DNA of 64,000 bases from Chitinimonas prasina (GTDB lineage: Bacteria > Pseudomonadota > Gammaproteobacteria > Burkholderiales > Chitinimonadaceae), in the NCBI RefSeq assembly GCF_030160395.1, contig NZ_BSOG01000001.1, positions 648,117 through 712,116 of the forward strand. Direction: 5' to 3'. Each line of letters opens with the position of its first letter. The first letter of the stretch is position 1. The notes below the pieces were generated by a model. That model worked only from the letters and a program-made list of their open reading frames with translations, had not been told where the DNA came from and did no database searches. Made by a program: the position numbers and the translations under genes. This document shows positions 28,265 to 36,955 of this stretch, piece by piece.

Positions 28265-28822
28265 CTAGCCCGGTACATCCCGCCCCGCCTGGAAGGTGGC
28301 CGGGTAGCGCGCCCAGTCAAAATAAGGACCAGGATCGGTCTTGCGCTCAGGGGCAATATGGCAATGCCCCAGCAGGTGCCGTATGGGATAAGCCTCTGAC
28401 AGTGCCGCCAGCAGGCCATCCAGCGCCTGGTACTGGGCAGCCTCATAGGGCCAGGCATCGCCCCCCTCCAGCTCGATGCCGATGGAAAAATCATTGCAGC
28501 GTTCGCGCCCCTGCCAACGCGACACCCCGGCATGCCAGGCACGCGCGAGGCAAGGTACGAACTGGATGATCTCGCCATCGCGGCGGACAAAGAAATGCGA
28601 GGAGACCCGAACATGCTGCAGCTCCTCGAAGCAGACATGCTCAGCCGGATCGCAGGTATTGGTAAACAACCGTATCGGGCCGTCTCCGCCAAACTGGCCG
28701 GGCGGCAGGCTGATCGAGTGGATCACCACCATATCGACGGCCATGCCCTCAGCCCGTGCATCCTGGTTGGGCGAGACAATGCGCCGCACGCCGTCCAGCC
28801 AGCCTTCAGCGTCTACCTTCAT
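28265..28822 (-). CDS. ampD: 1,6-anhydro-N-acetylmuramyl-L-alanine amidase AmpD
   Basis: A 185-residue cytoplasmic zinc amidase. The zinc ligands are H35 (VVIHSISLPPGQFGG), H153 (LLGHCHIAP) and D163 (RKTDPGP); the catalytic glutamate is in DFSIGIELEG. It removes the peptide from anhydro-muropeptides recycled after lytic transglycosylase action, complementing the slt gene at 8.2-10.2 kb, and loss of the enzyme derepresses AmpC beta-lactamases where present. E. coli has Asp where this protein has His in GHCHIAP, but the metal-binding positions are intact. It overlaps the GFA gene by 17 bp. Confidence 0.96.
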   Translation of the reverse strand: MKVDAEGWLDGVRRIVSPNQDARAEGMAVDMVVIHSISLPPGQFGGDGPIRLFTNTCDPAEHVCFEELQHVRVSSHFFVRRDGEIIQFVPCLARAWHAGVSRWQGRERCNDFSIGIELEGGDAWPYEAAQYQALDGLLAALSEAYPIRHLLGHCHIAPERKTDPGPYFDWARYPATFQAGRDVPG

Positions 28823-29258
28823 GGTGCCAGGCCTCCATCAGTTCGCTAAAGCCGTCGGGGTTGCCGGGGTAGCACAACCCCTGCAATGCTGGGCGTATCC
28901 AGGGCTGGGCACTGTCGGTCCAGATATGGCCGACCGGCTGCAAGCCGGTGCTGTCGTCCAGGCTACCGGGCTTGATGCTCAGTATCTCGCTGCCGACTAC
29001 TTGATGGAACAAGCGGCTACCGCAAACCGGACAGAAGCGGCATGCCATCTGCCCACCCGAGGGCAGATCACGTGTCCAGCTGGACAGGCTGCCGCGCAGC
29101 AGGGTCAGCTCCGCCCCCCTTAGCCACAAGGCCATGCCAAATGCACTGGCAGATTGCCGCTGGCAATCGGTGCAGTGGCAGGCAAACAAGGTCAGCGATT
29201 CGCCGCTGACGCGGTAGGCCACCGCCCCGCATTGGCAAGCACCGCCGTAGGTCTTCAT
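28806..29258 (-). CDS. GFA family (glutathione-dependent formaldehyde-activating enzyme-like) protein
   Basis: A 150-residue Mss4-fold protein. The cysteine pattern is that of the GFA family: ACQCGAV near the N-terminus, ACHCTDCQRQ, and RFCPVCGSRLF; these bind zinc or glutathione. Characterised members speed up reaction of formaldehyde with glutathione, but most, including small ones like this, are unverified. The start at 29258 (MKTYGGACQCG) overlaps the nth stop by 4 bp (ATGA), so it is translationally coupled to nth. Its 3' end overlaps ampD by 17 bp. Confidence 0.88.
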   Translation of the reverse strand: MKTYGGACQCGAVAYRVSGESLTLFACHCTDCQRQSASAFGMALWLRGAELTLLRGSLSSWTRDLPSGGQMACRFCPVCGSRLFHQVVGSEILSIKPGSLDDSTGLQPVGHIWTDSAQPWIRPALQGLCYPGNPDGFSELMEAWHHEGRR

Positions 29259-29887
29259 TCGCTCTTGCCCCGGTAATCGCACAGGTCGCGCACGATACAC
29301 ACCGGGCAATCCGGCTTGCGCGCCTTGCAGACATAACGCCCGTGCAGTATCAGCCAATGGTGCGCATCCAGCATGAACTCGCGGGGTATCACCTTCACCA
29401 GCTTGTCCTCCACCGCCCGCACATCCTTGCCCGGCGCCAGCCCGGTACGGTTGGACACCCGGAAAATATGGGTATCAACCGCCATGGCAGGCTGGCCAAA
29501 CGCCGTGTTCAACACCACATTGGCCGTCTTGCGGCCCACCCCCGGCAGCGCCTCCAGCGCCTCGCGGGTCTGCGGCACCTCGCCATCATGCAGCTCCATC
29601 AGCATGCGGCATAACTCAATCACATGCTTGGCCTTGCTGCGATACAGGCCTATGGTCTGGATATATCGCTCCAGCCCATCCTGCCCCAGCGCATAAATGG
29701 CAGCCGGTGTATTGGCCACCGGGTACAGCTTGCGGGTGGCCTTGTTGACGCCCACGTCGGTCGCCTGGGCCGACAACACCACGGCCACCAGCAGCTCAAA
29801 CGGGCTGCTGTATTCCAGTTCGGTGCGGGGCTCAGGGTTCTGCGCGCGCAGGCGCTCGAAAAAGGCGCGGCGACTGTCTTTGTTCAA
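29255..29887 (-). CDS. nth: endonuclease III
   Basis: A 210-residue HhH-GPD DNA glycosylase/AP lyase for oxidised pyrimidines. A TTG start at 29887 is chosen because it aligns residue by residue with E. coli Nth (MNK...). It places the catalytic lysine at K120 (LPGVGRKTANVV) and the aspartate at D138 (AVDTHIF), the same numbers as in E. coli. The [4Fe-4S] cluster ligands are present as C-x6-C-x2-C-x5-C (CKARKPDCPVCIVRDLC). The frame has no ATG near this point. It is coupled to the downstream GFA gene and in line with rsxB upstream, the classical rnf-nth neighbourhood. Confidence 0.96.
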   Translation of the reverse strand: MNKDSRRAFFERLRAQNPEPRTELEYSSPFELLVAVVLSAQATDVGVNKATRKLYPVANTPAAIYALGQDGLERYIQTIGLYRSKAKHVIELCRMLMELHDGEVPQTREALEALPGVGRKTANVVLNTAFGQPAMAVDTHIFRVSNRTGLAPGKDVRAVEDKLVKVIPREFMLDAHHWLILHGRYVCKARKPDCPVCIVRDLCDYRGKSE

Positions 29888-29909
29888 GGTGTGATTTCCG
29901 GCGGCGAGG

Positions 29910-30260
29910 CTAAGCGGTCTGCTCAACGTGGCGAATAAAGGATTCGATCAGGGTCGCAGTGGCGCGCGGGTCAGACACAAAATCGACAAACGCCAGACCC
30001 ACGTGATAGCGGTTGCCCTCTATTGGCCGACAACTGGCAATGCGGCAATGGGCCTGCACGATATTCTCGCGGCCATCCAGCGGCAACATGAAATAGACAT
30101 GGCAGTCACCACCCGTAGCGATCATGCGGTCATGCTCGATACCCAGGCCGGCGCTGGAAATATCCTCGATATTCCCCAACAAGCCAGGGCCTTGCCTGGG
30201 GACAACCTTGACCCAGGTCTTGAAGCGGATGCGATTATGCAGTCGGGTATTGAGCTTCAT
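29910..30260 (-). CDS. PilZ domain protein (putative c-di-GMP receptor)
   Basis: A 116-residue single-domain protein. An N-terminal basic stretch (RLHNRIRFKTWV) provides the arginines of the RxxxR-type motif, followed by DISSAGLGIE, the (D/N)xSxxG motif that completes the c-di-GMP site. The rest is a six-stranded barrel (HVGLAFVDF). It probably binds cyclic di-GMP and affects motility or pili; type IV pilus regulators PilS/PilR are encoded at 40.3-43.2 kb. It is packed between nth and a small membrane-protein gene. Confidence 0.85.
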   Translation of the reverse strand: MKLNTRLHNRIRFKTWVKVVPRQGPGLLGNIEDISSAGLGIEHDRMIATGGDCHVYFMLPLDGRENIVQAHCRIASCRPIEGNRYHVGLAFVDFVSDPRATATLIESFIRHVEQTA

Positions 30261-30296
30261 GATCCACGTATAGGTCGTCCGCCAACCCGTGCCGGG

Positions 30297-30527
30297 CTAT
30301 TGCGGCTTTTTGTCTTTTTTCTCCGGCAGCACCATCACGGTCTGCCAGACCTCCGCCTCGCGCATTTGCGCCAGCTCGCGCTTGTGCCGCATATGCCGGA
30401 CACCGAGCACGGCCAACAACAGTGGCAGCAGCACCAAAAGTAGCAAAGCCAGCGAGTTATAGCCGTAAAACAACAGGACGAGAAACAGGACGGTAAAGCC
30501 TGCCGCCCCCCAGATACCCATATTCAT
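30297..30527 (-). CDS. small membrane protein, unknown function
   Basis: Seventy-six residues. Residues 6-45 form one long or two short membrane segments ([14 protein letters not shown], then [16 protein letters not shown]), followed by a charged cytoplasmic tail ending [11 protein letters not shown]. No family is recognised. The ATG overlaps the rsxB stop by 4 bp, so it is translated with rsxB. It might act as a membrane tether, because this RsxB lacks the usual N-terminal membrane helix; that is an inference from context only. Confidence 0.7.
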   Translation of the reverse strand: MNMGIWGAAGFTVLFLVLLFYGYNSLALLLLVLLPLLLAVLGVRHMRHKRELAQMREAEVWQTVMVLPEKKDKKPQ

Positions 30528-31267
30528 TGCGATTCATCTCCGTTTTTGCCGGGCGGCGCCAATCTGGCGGCGGCCTTAGCCATGATGGCCTCAAGTTTGG
30601 CACGACGCGCCGCCGCTGGATCTAGCGCTGGGGCGGCCAGATCGGCCGCTTGTCGGCTCGCCGCCTTGTCCAGTGCCGCGGCAATCTTCGCCTGCCTGGC
30701 CGCATCGGCAAAATGCGGATCATCGCGCTTGGCCAGCGCCTTGGCCGCCAGCCTGTCCGCACGCTCACGTTTGTCGCGTGCAACCCGCGCCAGATGAAAA
30801 CGATGGCGCGAACGCCAATGTTCCGCCTGCGCCTCCCGCGCCGCCTTGGTCACAGGGCGTGTGGCCGGCACCATGCTGATGCAATCCACGGGGCACGGCG
30901 CAATGCACAGCTCGCAGCCGGTACACTCGTCCACCAGCACCGTATGCATCAGCTTGGCCGCGCCAAGTATGGCATCCACCGGGCAGGCCTGGATGCACAG
31001 GGTGCAGCCTATACAATGGGTTTCATCTATCAACGCCAGCGCAAACGGCTTGGTCTCGCCGTGTACAGGATTTAGCGGCACCCGCGGCAGGCCGGTCAAG
31101 CCCGCCAGCAGCGCCACTCCCTCCTCGCCGCCCGGCGGGCATTGGTTTATACCCGCCTCCTCCGCCGCGATGGCCTCGGCATAGCGATGGCAGTCGGGGT
31201 AGCCACATTGCGTGCACTGGGTCTGCGGCAACACCGCATCAATGCGCTCGACCAGAGTCAGGTTCAC
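30524..31267 (-). CDS. rsxB: RnfB/RsxB-type electron transport iron-sulfur protein
   Basis: A 247-residue protein with three Fe-S modules. The N-terminal 4Fe-4S domain reads [16 protein letters not shown] and is closed by NQCPPGG; two ferredoxin motifs follow, [14 protein letters not shown] and [14 protein letters not shown]. Unlike E. coli RsxB it starts directly with the Fe-S domain, without an N-terminal transmembrane helix, and has an added alanine- and lysine-rich tail after residue 150. No other rnf/rsx subunits lie nearby, as is common in betaproteobacteria, so it probably serves as an independent electron carrier. The nth gene three genes downstream reflects the ancestral rnf-nth linkage. 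Confidence 0.9.
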   Translation of the reverse strand: MNLTLVERIDAVLPQTQCTQCGYPDCHRYAEAIAAEEAGINQCPPGGEEGVALLAGLTGLPRVPLNPVHGETKPFALALIDETHCIGCTLCIQACPVDAILGAAKLMHTVLVDECTGCELCIAPCPVDCISMVPATRPVTKAAREAQAEHWRSRHRFHLARVARDKRERADRLAAKALAKRDDPHFADAARQAKIAAALDKAASRQAADLAAPALDPAAARRAKLEAIMAKAAARLAPPGKNGDESQ

Positions 31268-31836
31268 TGCAGGTCCTCAGCGATCAGCGAGTACCAGGCA
31301 CTATCGCTGGCCGAGCCATCAGGCCGCTTGCAGTAGCGGCGCAACACGCCCTCAAACTGGAAGCCCGCCTTCTCGGCCACCCGCCGGCTGGCGATATTGT
31401 CGGCCAGGGCATAGATATGCACCCGTGGTAGGCCCAGCTCACGCAGGCCAAATTCGGCCAGCATGCGCGCGGCACGGGTCATGACCCCGCGGCCATGGCA
31501 ATCACTGCGCAGCCAGTAACCCAGGTTGGCATGGTGGGTCAGCGGGCTGTTCTCTATCATCAGCCCTATGCCCCCCAGCAGGCTGCCGTCGCGGACATCC
31601 TCGATCACGCAGGCGTACTTCTGGCCAGATGGCCAATCCTGTATGCAGCGTGCTACCCACTGCTCCGCCGCCGCCATGTCGTAATCCGCATTGCACCAGG
31701 CCAGCCAGCGGCCGACCACCTCGCGCGACGCATCCACCATGGCATGGAATGGCACCACATCGTCAAAGCGGAAAGGCCGCAGCCGTATCGCGCCGTCCTG
31801 CAGCTGCCAGTCTCGCGGCAAGGTCTGCGCAGCCAT
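31264..31836 (-). CDS. GNAT family N-acetyltransferase (RimJ/RimL type)
   Basis: A 190-residue acetyltransferase. It begins with the RimJ/RimL-like [18 protein letters not shown]. The acetyl-CoA site appears as [22 protein letters not shown], in which a QxxGxG/A-like loop is modified to HGRGVM. The C-terminal part [20 protein letters not shown] is typical of protein N-terminal or small-molecule acetylation enzymes. It overlaps rsxB by 4 bp downstream and follows pyrD by 3 bp. Its substrate cannot be told. Confidence 0.9.
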   Translation of the reverse strand: MAAQTLPRDWQLQDGAIRLRPFRFDDVVPFHAMVDASREVVGRWLAWCNADYDMAAAEQWVARCIQDWPSGQKYACVIEDVRDGSLLGGIGLMIENSPLTHHANLGYWLRSDCHGRGVMTRAARMLAEFGLRELGLPRVHIYALADNIASRRVAEKAGFQFEGVLRRYCKRPDGSASDSAWYSLIAEDLQ

Positions 31837-31839
31837 ACC

Positions 31840-32865
31840 TCAGCCCTTGCGCGCGCGGATGGCGCGTATGCTCTCGGCCACCAGGGCCGGGCCACGGTAG
31901 ATCAGGCCGCTATAGATCTGCACCAGCGAGGCACCCGCCTCCATCTTCTCGGCGGCATGGCTACCTTCCAGTATGCCGCCCACACCGATGATGGGTACGC
32001 GGCCGTTCAAGGCGGTAGCCAGCGCCCGTATCACGGCGGTGGACTTGGCCCGTACCGGCGTGCCAGACAAGCCGCCGGTCTCCTTGCCATGGGCCAGATG
32101 CTCAACCCCCACCCGCGACAGCGTGGTGTTGGTGGCAATCACCCCGTCAAAGCGGTACTCCACCAGCAAACGGGCGATCTCCTGTATCTGCTCGCCTTCC
32201 AGATCCGGCGCAATCTTCAGCGCCAGCGGCACATAGCGGCCATGCCGCACTGTCAGCCGCGCCTGCTCGTCTTTCAGCGCCGACAGCAGTTTCTCCAGCT
32301 CATCCGCCCCCTGTAGCTGCCGCAGGTTCTTGGTATTAGGCGAAGAGATATTCACCGTCACATAGCTGGCATAGGGATAGACCCGGGTCAGACAGGTCAG
32401 ATAGTCATTGGCCGCCTGCTCTATCGGGGTATCGAAGTTCTTGCCGATATTGATACCCAGTATGCCCCTGTACTGTGAGGCTTCCACATTCTTGACCAGG
32501 GCATCGAGGCCGCCGTTGTTGAAGCCCATGCGGTTGATGATGCCCTCGGCTGCCGGCAGCCGGAACAGACGCGGCTGCGGATTGCCGGGCTGCGGCCTGG
32601 GCGTCACCGTCCCGATCTCGATAAAGCCAAAACCCAGGTCGGCCAGCGCATCGATATGTTCGCCATTCTTGTCCAGGCCGGCACCCAGACCCACCGGATT
32701 GGGGAAGGTCAAGCCCATCACCTCCAGCGGTCGATCCTCCTCGCGGCTCCCCAGCACCGTGGCAAAACCCAGGGCATGCAAGGCCTCCAGGCTGGTAAAG
32801 GTGAGCTTGTGCGCGGTTTCCGGCTCAAACGCAAACAGTAGCGGACGCAACAGGGGGTAAAGCAT
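31840..32865 (-). CDS. pyrD: quinone-dependent dihydroorotate dehydrogenase
   Basis: A 341-residue class 2 enzyme that oxidises dihydroorotate to orotate in pyrimidine synthesis and passes electrons to ubiquinone at the inner membrane. The N-terminal amphipathic helices ([20 protein letters not shown]) form the quinone-binding entry of class 2. The FMN barrel shows [28 protein letters not shown] with the catalytic serine, and the FMN phosphate site VGGILEG. It lies in a packed leftward operon between folD and the GNAT gene. Its quinone dependence links it to the ubi genes in this window. Confidence 0.97.
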   Translation of the reverse strand: MLYPLLRPLLFAFEPETAHKLTFTSLEALHALGFATVLGSREEDRPLEVMGLTFPNPVGLGAGLDKNGEHIDALADLGFGFIEIGTVTPRPQPGNPQPRLFRLPAAEGIINRMGFNNGGLDALVKNVEASQYRGILGINIGKNFDTPIEQAANDYLTCLTRVYPYASYVTVNISSPNTKNLRQLQGADELEKLLSALKDEQARLTVRHGRYVPLALKIAPDLEGEQIQEIARLLVEYRFDGVIATNTTLSRVGVEHLAHGKETGGLSGTPVRAKSTAVIRALATALNGRVPIIGVGGILEGSHAAEKMEAGASLVQIYSGLIYRGPALVAESIRAIRARKG

Positions 32866-32878
32866 GGGCAGGCTCGAT

Positions 32879-33733
32879 TCAGGGGTTCAGGTTGATGCTG
32901 GCGTCCAGCGTATTGCGCATCAGCATGGCGATGGTCATGGGACCGACACCGCCGGGCACAGGGGTAATCCAGCTGGCACGCTCACGCGCCGGCTCAAACT
33001 CCACATCGCCGCACAGCTTGCCATTGTCCAGCCGGTTGATGCCCACATCAATCACAATGGCGCCCGGCTTGATCCAGTCGCCCTTCACGAAATTCGGTAT
33101 CCCCACCCCCGCCACCACCACATCCGCCGCCCTGACCTTGTCGGCAAGGTCACGGGTCTTACTGTGGCAGACCGTCACGGTAGCGCGCGCCAGCAGCAGT
33201 TCCAGCGCTGCCGGGCGGCCGACGATATTGGAGGCGCCCACCACCACGGCATCCTTGCCCACCAGGTCCACACCCGTTTTTTCCAGCATCACCATCACGC
33301 CATGAGGGGTGCAGGGGCGCAGCAGCGGCATCTTCAAGGCCAGGCGGCCAAAGTTATAGGGATGAAAGCCATCCACATCCTTCAAGGGATTGATGGCCTC
33401 GATCACCTTTTCGGCATCGATATGCTTGGGCAGGGGAAGCTGCACCAGGATGCCATCCACACTCGGGTCGGCATTGAGCTTTTCCACCAGCGCCAGCAGA
33501 TCCGCCTCGCTCAGGCTGGCCGGGAACTCATAGGACAGCGAGCGAAAACCTGCCCGCTCGCAGGCTTTTTTCTTATTGCTGACATAAACCGCCGAGGCCG
33601 GGTCATCTCCAACCAGCACCACAGCCAGTGCCGGAGCTCGCCGCCCCAACGCCAACCGGGCGTCGACCTGGCTGCGAACTTCATCGATGATTTCAGCAGA
33701 AATCAGCTTGCCATCAAGTAGTTGTGCGCTCAT
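32879..33733 (-). CDS. folD: methylenetetrahydrofolate dehydrogenase/cyclohydrolase FolD
   Basis: A 284-residue bifunctional enzyme interconverting 5,10-methylene- and 10-formyl-tetrahydrofolate with NADP+. The signature [14 protein letters not shown] contains the catalytic lysine; further family motifs are [12 protein letters not shown] and PCTPHGVM. The Rossmann site is [17 protein letters not shown], and [15 protein letters not shown] ends the domain. The ATG at 33733 with GGAGC upstream is preferred to the longer frame. It supplies 10-formyl-THF for purine synthesis, including PurN encoded at 56 kb. Confidence 0.97.
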   Translation of the reverse strand: MSAQLLDGKLISAEIIDEVRSQVDARLALGRRAPALAVVLVGDDPASAVYVSNKKKACERAGFRSLSYEFPASLSEADLLALVEKLNADPSVDGILVQLPLPKHIDAEKVIEAINPLKDVDGFHPYNFGRLALKMPLLRPCTPHGVMVMLEKTGVDLVGKDAVVVGASNIVGRPAALELLLARATVTVCHSKTRDLADKVRAADVVVAGVGIPNFVKGDWIKPGAIVIDVGINRLDNGKLCGDVEFEPARERASWITPVPGGVGPMTIAMLMRNTLDASINLNP

Positions 33734-33813
33734 TGCGTGCTCCGATCGGCGGTGGCCAGTTGATGCAAAGGGCTGAATTCTCGCATTTTTTGCGTTTTGT
33801 CCCAAGTAGTAGC

Positions 33814-33842
33814 TTGACAAGGGTGCCGCCCCACCTTAGTAT
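33814..33842 (+). promoter_or_regulatory. sigma-70 promoter of the tRNA cluster
   Basis: A perfect -35 box TTGACA, a 17-bp spacer and the -10 box TAGTAT. The -10 box ends 12 bp before tRNA-Pro, the spacing expected for a short leader. Confidence 0.85.
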
Positions 33843-33853
33843 TCTGCCCTCTT

Positions 33854-33930
33854 CGGGGCGTAGCGCAGCCTGGTAGCGCACCTGGTTTGGGACCAGGTGG
33901 TCGTGAGTTCGAATCCCACCGCCCCGACCA
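33854..33930 (+). tRNA. tRNA-Pro (UGG)
   Basis: A 77-nt cloverleaf with the acceptor CGGGGCG/CGCCCCG, anticodon loop TTTGGGA (anticodon TGG at 33888-33890), T-loop TTCGAAT and an encoded CCA end. Confidence 0.97.
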
Positions 33931-33971
33931 AGATTTTCAGTAGTACCAGGCAGTAGAATCAACCAGGCCCG

Positions 33972-34048
33972 GCGCCCGTAGCTCAACCGGATAGAGCAAC
34001 GGCCTTCTAAGCCGTAGGTTACAGGTTCGATTCCTGTCGGGCGCGCCA
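33972..34048 (+). tRNA. tRNA-Arg (UCU)
   Basis: A 77-nt cloverleaf with the acceptor GCGCCCG/CGGGCGC, anticodon stem ACGGC/GCCGT with loop CTTCTAA (anticodon TCT), T-loop TTCGATT and an encoded CCA end. It lies 41 bp after tRNA-Pro. Confidence 0.97.
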
Positions 34049-34100
34049 ACCAGTATGATCGGTTGGATGTCGCCAAGGTAGTGCCGCAGGTTTAACGGCG

Positions 34101-34176
34101 GTGGATGTAGCTCAGTTGGTAGAGTCCAGGATTGTGATTCCTGTCGTCGTGGGTTCGAGTCCCATCATCCACCCCA
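34101..34176 (+). tRNA. tRNA-His (GUG)
   Basis: A 76-nt cloverleaf with the acceptor GTGGATG/CATCCAC, anticodon loop TTGTGAT (anticodon GTG), T-loop TTCGAGT, discriminator C and an encoded CCA end. G34100 provides the G-1 residue needed by histidyl-tRNA synthetase. Confidence 0.97.
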
Positions 34177-34188
34177 AAGTATCAAAGC

Positions 34189-34223
34189 AATGGCCCAGTC
34201 GCGAGACTGGGCCATTTGTTTTT
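34189..34223 (+). terminator. terminator of the tRNA cluster
   Basis: A perfect 12-bp stem (AATGGCCCAGTC with GACTGGGCCATT), loop GCGA, followed by TGTTTTT. It starts 12 bp after tRNA-His. Confidence 0.95.
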
Positions 34224-34412
34224 CCCGCTCCCGACCTCGCCGTCCTCGCCGATACGCCACCGAGCAGCCATCCCCCCAATGCCAGGGCCGGCATAGCTCC
34301 AAGCAGCAATACAGACACCACCCAACCGAAGTACCAGCGGCACGATACCGCAAAAAGCGCTTTACCCACGGCATCAAGCGCTTACCCGCCTCTCCCCATG
34401 AGCGAGGATGAC

Positions 34413-34683
34413 ATGAATACGCATGCGCTACTGTTAAGTGACCCTGTCAATTTTGCTGCCGTGCAATTGCCAGATAGAAAATTTCCTGGCGTTGTGTGCC
34501 AAGGAGACGCCCTCAACTCACTTGTCCAAGCGCTGGACTCGATGATGCAAGCCTTGAAGGATAGAGATCTGGATGAAATGGAAAAGCCAAATCAACCACT
34601 TGAAGGGCGTGCTTTCTGCGGCCCAGATCCACTATGAAGGTATATGCCAGATACGCGGGATTGATTTACCGTACTTCAAGTAG
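34413..34683 (+). pseudogene. DUF6959-like small protein gene, interrupted by a frameshift
   Basis: The ATG at 34413 is preceded by GAGGA. The first part reads VNFAAVQLPDRKFPGV and CQGDALNSLVQAL, matching the start of DUF6959-like proteins (a PGRxFPG-xx-QGDSL pattern). In this frame translation ends at 34637 with an unrelated tail. From about 34575 the +1 frame continues as HLKGVLSAAQIHYEG, then CQIRGIDLPYFK and stop at 34683, which matches the expected C-terminal end of the family (a HYE...GI-LPY pattern). One base gained or lost near the A-rich 34571-34586 would explain this. It could be a true mutation or a sequencing error. Family function is unknown. The family name is from memory. Confidence 0.65.
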
Positions 34684-34798
34684 ATCTTATCCGCCAGCGC
34701 ATCGTTGCGCAGGCAACCAGCGCAGGATATGCTCCCTAGGTGGCTATGGGAGTCCTTCCTTCTACTCTCGATGAACTAGGGTTCCCGCTTTCCACCCG

Positions 34799-34819
34799 CG
34801 CCTGCCTTGATGGCAGGCG
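34799..34819 (+). promoter_or_regulatory. hairpin in the leader of the TerD-family gene
   Basis: A perfect 8-bp CGCCTGCC/GGCAGGCG stem with a 5-nt loop ends 23 bp before the preferred GTG start and just before the AGAGGG ribosome binding site. It could affect translation. An in-frame ATG lies in and beside the loop. Confidence 0.35.
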
Positions 34820-34842
34820 TTGCTACTTTCAGAGGGTTCGCC

Positions 34843-36906
34843 GTGCACGACATCTATTTTCGTCGACGCAGCAAATTGCTCGTCACGCCAGGATCGGGCG
34901 GCGCATCGCCTGCGCACGTCGCTACGGTGCAGAAGGAAATCGAGATATTTGGGTATGTCTTTGCGCCCGAACTCATCGACTGCCTGTACGAGCAATCCCC
35001 GGCTGAACTGGCGGCATTGCTGAGTAAAATACAACCCGTCGTCGCACGCCACCTCGGCGCCCATCGGCGCCACCAGCCGCTCTACCCCAACTTCCCCAAT
35101 CAGGTTATCCAGGCAAGCGAGGCCGAGCTATATCTGAATGCCGTGCTGCACTACGCTACGCATTGGCGTACGGCCCGCCAGCCCGATGAGCGCCCACCGT
35201 TACTGCATGGCAAGCAACCACGAGTCATTCACCTTGGCACATCCGACGAATTCGAAAAGCTGTTCACGCAGCTTGCGGGCGCCAAGACATCGCTCTCCCT
35301 ACAGGATCGAGAGGACCTCGACTGGTTTGTACGCCGGTACAGCGACGGTATCCACGCCCTGCTGCCCGCCGTCTTGCCGTTCAAGGAAAATCTGGCATAC
35401 GTTGGCGCATCGCTGTATCGACATGCGCCATGTGAAGCGACGGATCGATTCCTGCAGAAGCATCTGCGCACTGCTACCGACGTTCTACGATTTGCTGTCG
35501 CGCTTTGCGGCGGCGATGTTTCACTTGCCACTGCTTGCCGTTTCAAACGCTTCGCACGGCATGAACGCCGCTTCGTCCTGGCATGCTTGGATGGCATCGA
35601 TCAAGTTGCAGAAGACATGCTTCGCTGGGCCGAACGTTGGAAGCGCTTGGGTGAAGTCTTGCACCCAGGCGAATATGCAGAACGCTATCCGAAGGCCTAC
35701 ACCGGATTCAAGATACTGCGCGACGGCTTACCATACGCGACTTTCAATAGCGAAATCGAACGGTACTTGGCCAAAGGCCAGACGCATGCCGCGAGCAACC
35801 ACCTAGTAAGCCGCCCCGGGGAATTCGCTCGACGACTTGATCACCTACTCCGGAATGAAACGACACCTGACAGCATCATTGCGGCGTTCGAGCGCGTTGT
35901 AGCGTGTGTGTCCACGCCGGTTCTGCTGCAGGTACTGTGCCATTTCCAGCATCGCCATCTTCCGATGTCCTTACGCTTCTTCTTGCCCAAGGGCGAAATC
36001 GCCAAGATATTTGCAAGGAAGGATACGCGGCCTGCCATCGCCACTGCCACGGCAGCATGCGTTGTAGCGTTATGTGAATCCGCTTTGATTGCACGCTTCT
36101 CGCAGCTTCCCGCATTGGGCAGATGCTATGTCGACCCTGCGCTGAAACGCCATCTGGTACCCATGGCGCAGCGCGCCGCCGCCAAATCGCTTCGCACACT
36201 GGTGCGCGGTAGCCAATTATCCTTACCGCCAGCCCGATTCATGCGCTTGTTCCTATGGTGGCAGAACGGACGTAGCCGAACTGACATCGACCTGTCCGCA
36301 GTACTCTACGACGGCGAATTCCGCTATCTCTCTTCCCTGGCCTACTTCAACTTGCGGCAGTGGGGTGCCTACCATAGCGGTGATATCGTCGATGCACCAA
36401 CAGGTGCAGCCGAATTCATCGACCTGGATCTCGCACACCTTGAGAAAGCAGGCGTACGATTCATCGTCACCGCCATCAACAGCTACACCATGCAGCCGTA
36501 CTGCGACCTACCGGAATGCTTCGCGGGATGGATGGCGCGTGAGGACTTGCAGTCTGGAGAGGTATTCGAGCCTCGAACTGTCGAAGATCGGATCGATCTA
36601 GCGTCCAATACGGCGCAATGCATCCCCTTTATCGTGGACCTGACCACGAGACGAATCATCTGGGCTGATATTGGGTTGACCCATGGTATCGGCTGGAACA
36701 ACACGATCAACAACCTGTCCGGCATCTCTCTCATGCTTCGCGCAATGGTCTACGGTATCAAGCCAGACTTGCACACCCTTTTCTCATTGCACGCCCGCGC
36801 CCGGGGGACACTGGTCGTGGATGCGGCAAACGCCGATCACGTGTATTCAGAGCACGAAGGCACGACCCCGATGGATATCGATCGGATTCGCGCAGATTAC
36901 CTTTGA
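34843..36906 (+). CDS. TerD-domain protein resembling the MXAN_6230/SCO0854 family, without RING domain
   Basis: About 687 residues from the GTG at 34843, which has AGAGGG seven bases upstream (an ATG at 34810 lacks one). Residues 1-120 (FRRRSKLLVTP, IFGYVFAPELIDCLYEQSP, LYPNFPNQV) match what I recall of the N-terminal part of the MXAN_6230/SCO0854 family, but the CxxC/CxxH RING finger is missing. A long helical middle follows (about 120-470). From about 480 a TerD-like domain appears: DIDLSAVLYDG, YHSGDIVDAPTG, EFIDLDLAHL and a final NAINSYT-like strand. TerD domains bind Ca2+ and occur in tellurite and stress (ter) systems. No ter genes or integrase adjoin it. Codons are visibly less GC-rich than in neighbours, suggesting transfer. 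The biological role is unknown. Confidence 0.7.
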   Translation: MHDIYFRRRSKLLVTPGSGGASPAHVATVQKEIEIFGYVFAPELIDCLYEQSPAELAALLSKIQPVVARHLGAHRRHQPLYPNFPNQVIQASEAELYLNAVLHYATHWRTARQPDERPPLLHGKQPRVIHLGTSDEFEKLFTQLAGAKTSLSLQDREDLDWFVRRYSDGIHALLPAVLPFKENLAYVGASLYRHAPCEATDRFLQKHLRTATDVLRFAVALCGGDVSLATACRFKRFARHERRFVLACLDGIDQVAEDMLRWAERWKRLGEVLHPGEYAERYPKAYTGFKILRDGLPYATFNSEIERYLAKGQTHAASNHLVSRPGEFARRLDHLLRNETTPDSIIAAFERVVACVSTPVLLQVLCHFQHRHLPMSLRFFLPKGEIAKIFARKDTRPAIATATAACVVALCESALIARFSQLPALGRCYVDPALKRHLVPMAQRAAAKSLRTLVRGSQLSLPPARFMRLFLWWQNGRSRTDIDLSAVLYDGEFRYLSSLAYFNLRQWGAYHSGDIVDAPTGAAEFIDLDLAHLEKAGVRFIVTAINSYTMQPYCDLPECFAGWMAREDLQSGEVFEPRTVEDRIDLASNTAQCIPFIVDLTTRRIIWADIGLTHGIGWNNTINNLSGISLMLRAMVYGIKPDLHTLFSLHARARGTLVVDAANADHVYSEHEGTTPMDIDRIRADYL

Positions 36907-36955
36907 GTCCGCCTCGAACGTGTTCCGAGGACGAATGGTTGTGAGGCTCAGCTTA

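Noticed and set aside
34112-34369. Minus-strand ORF with a hydrophobic start next to the tRNAs
   Set aside because: It runs through the terminator and antisense to tRNA-His, has a GTG start without ribosome binding site, and no family match.
34101-34412. Upstream in-frame extension of the DUF6959-like gene into tRNA-His
   Set aside because: The extension reads through the tRNA and its terminator; the ATG at 34413 with GAGGA is the credible start.
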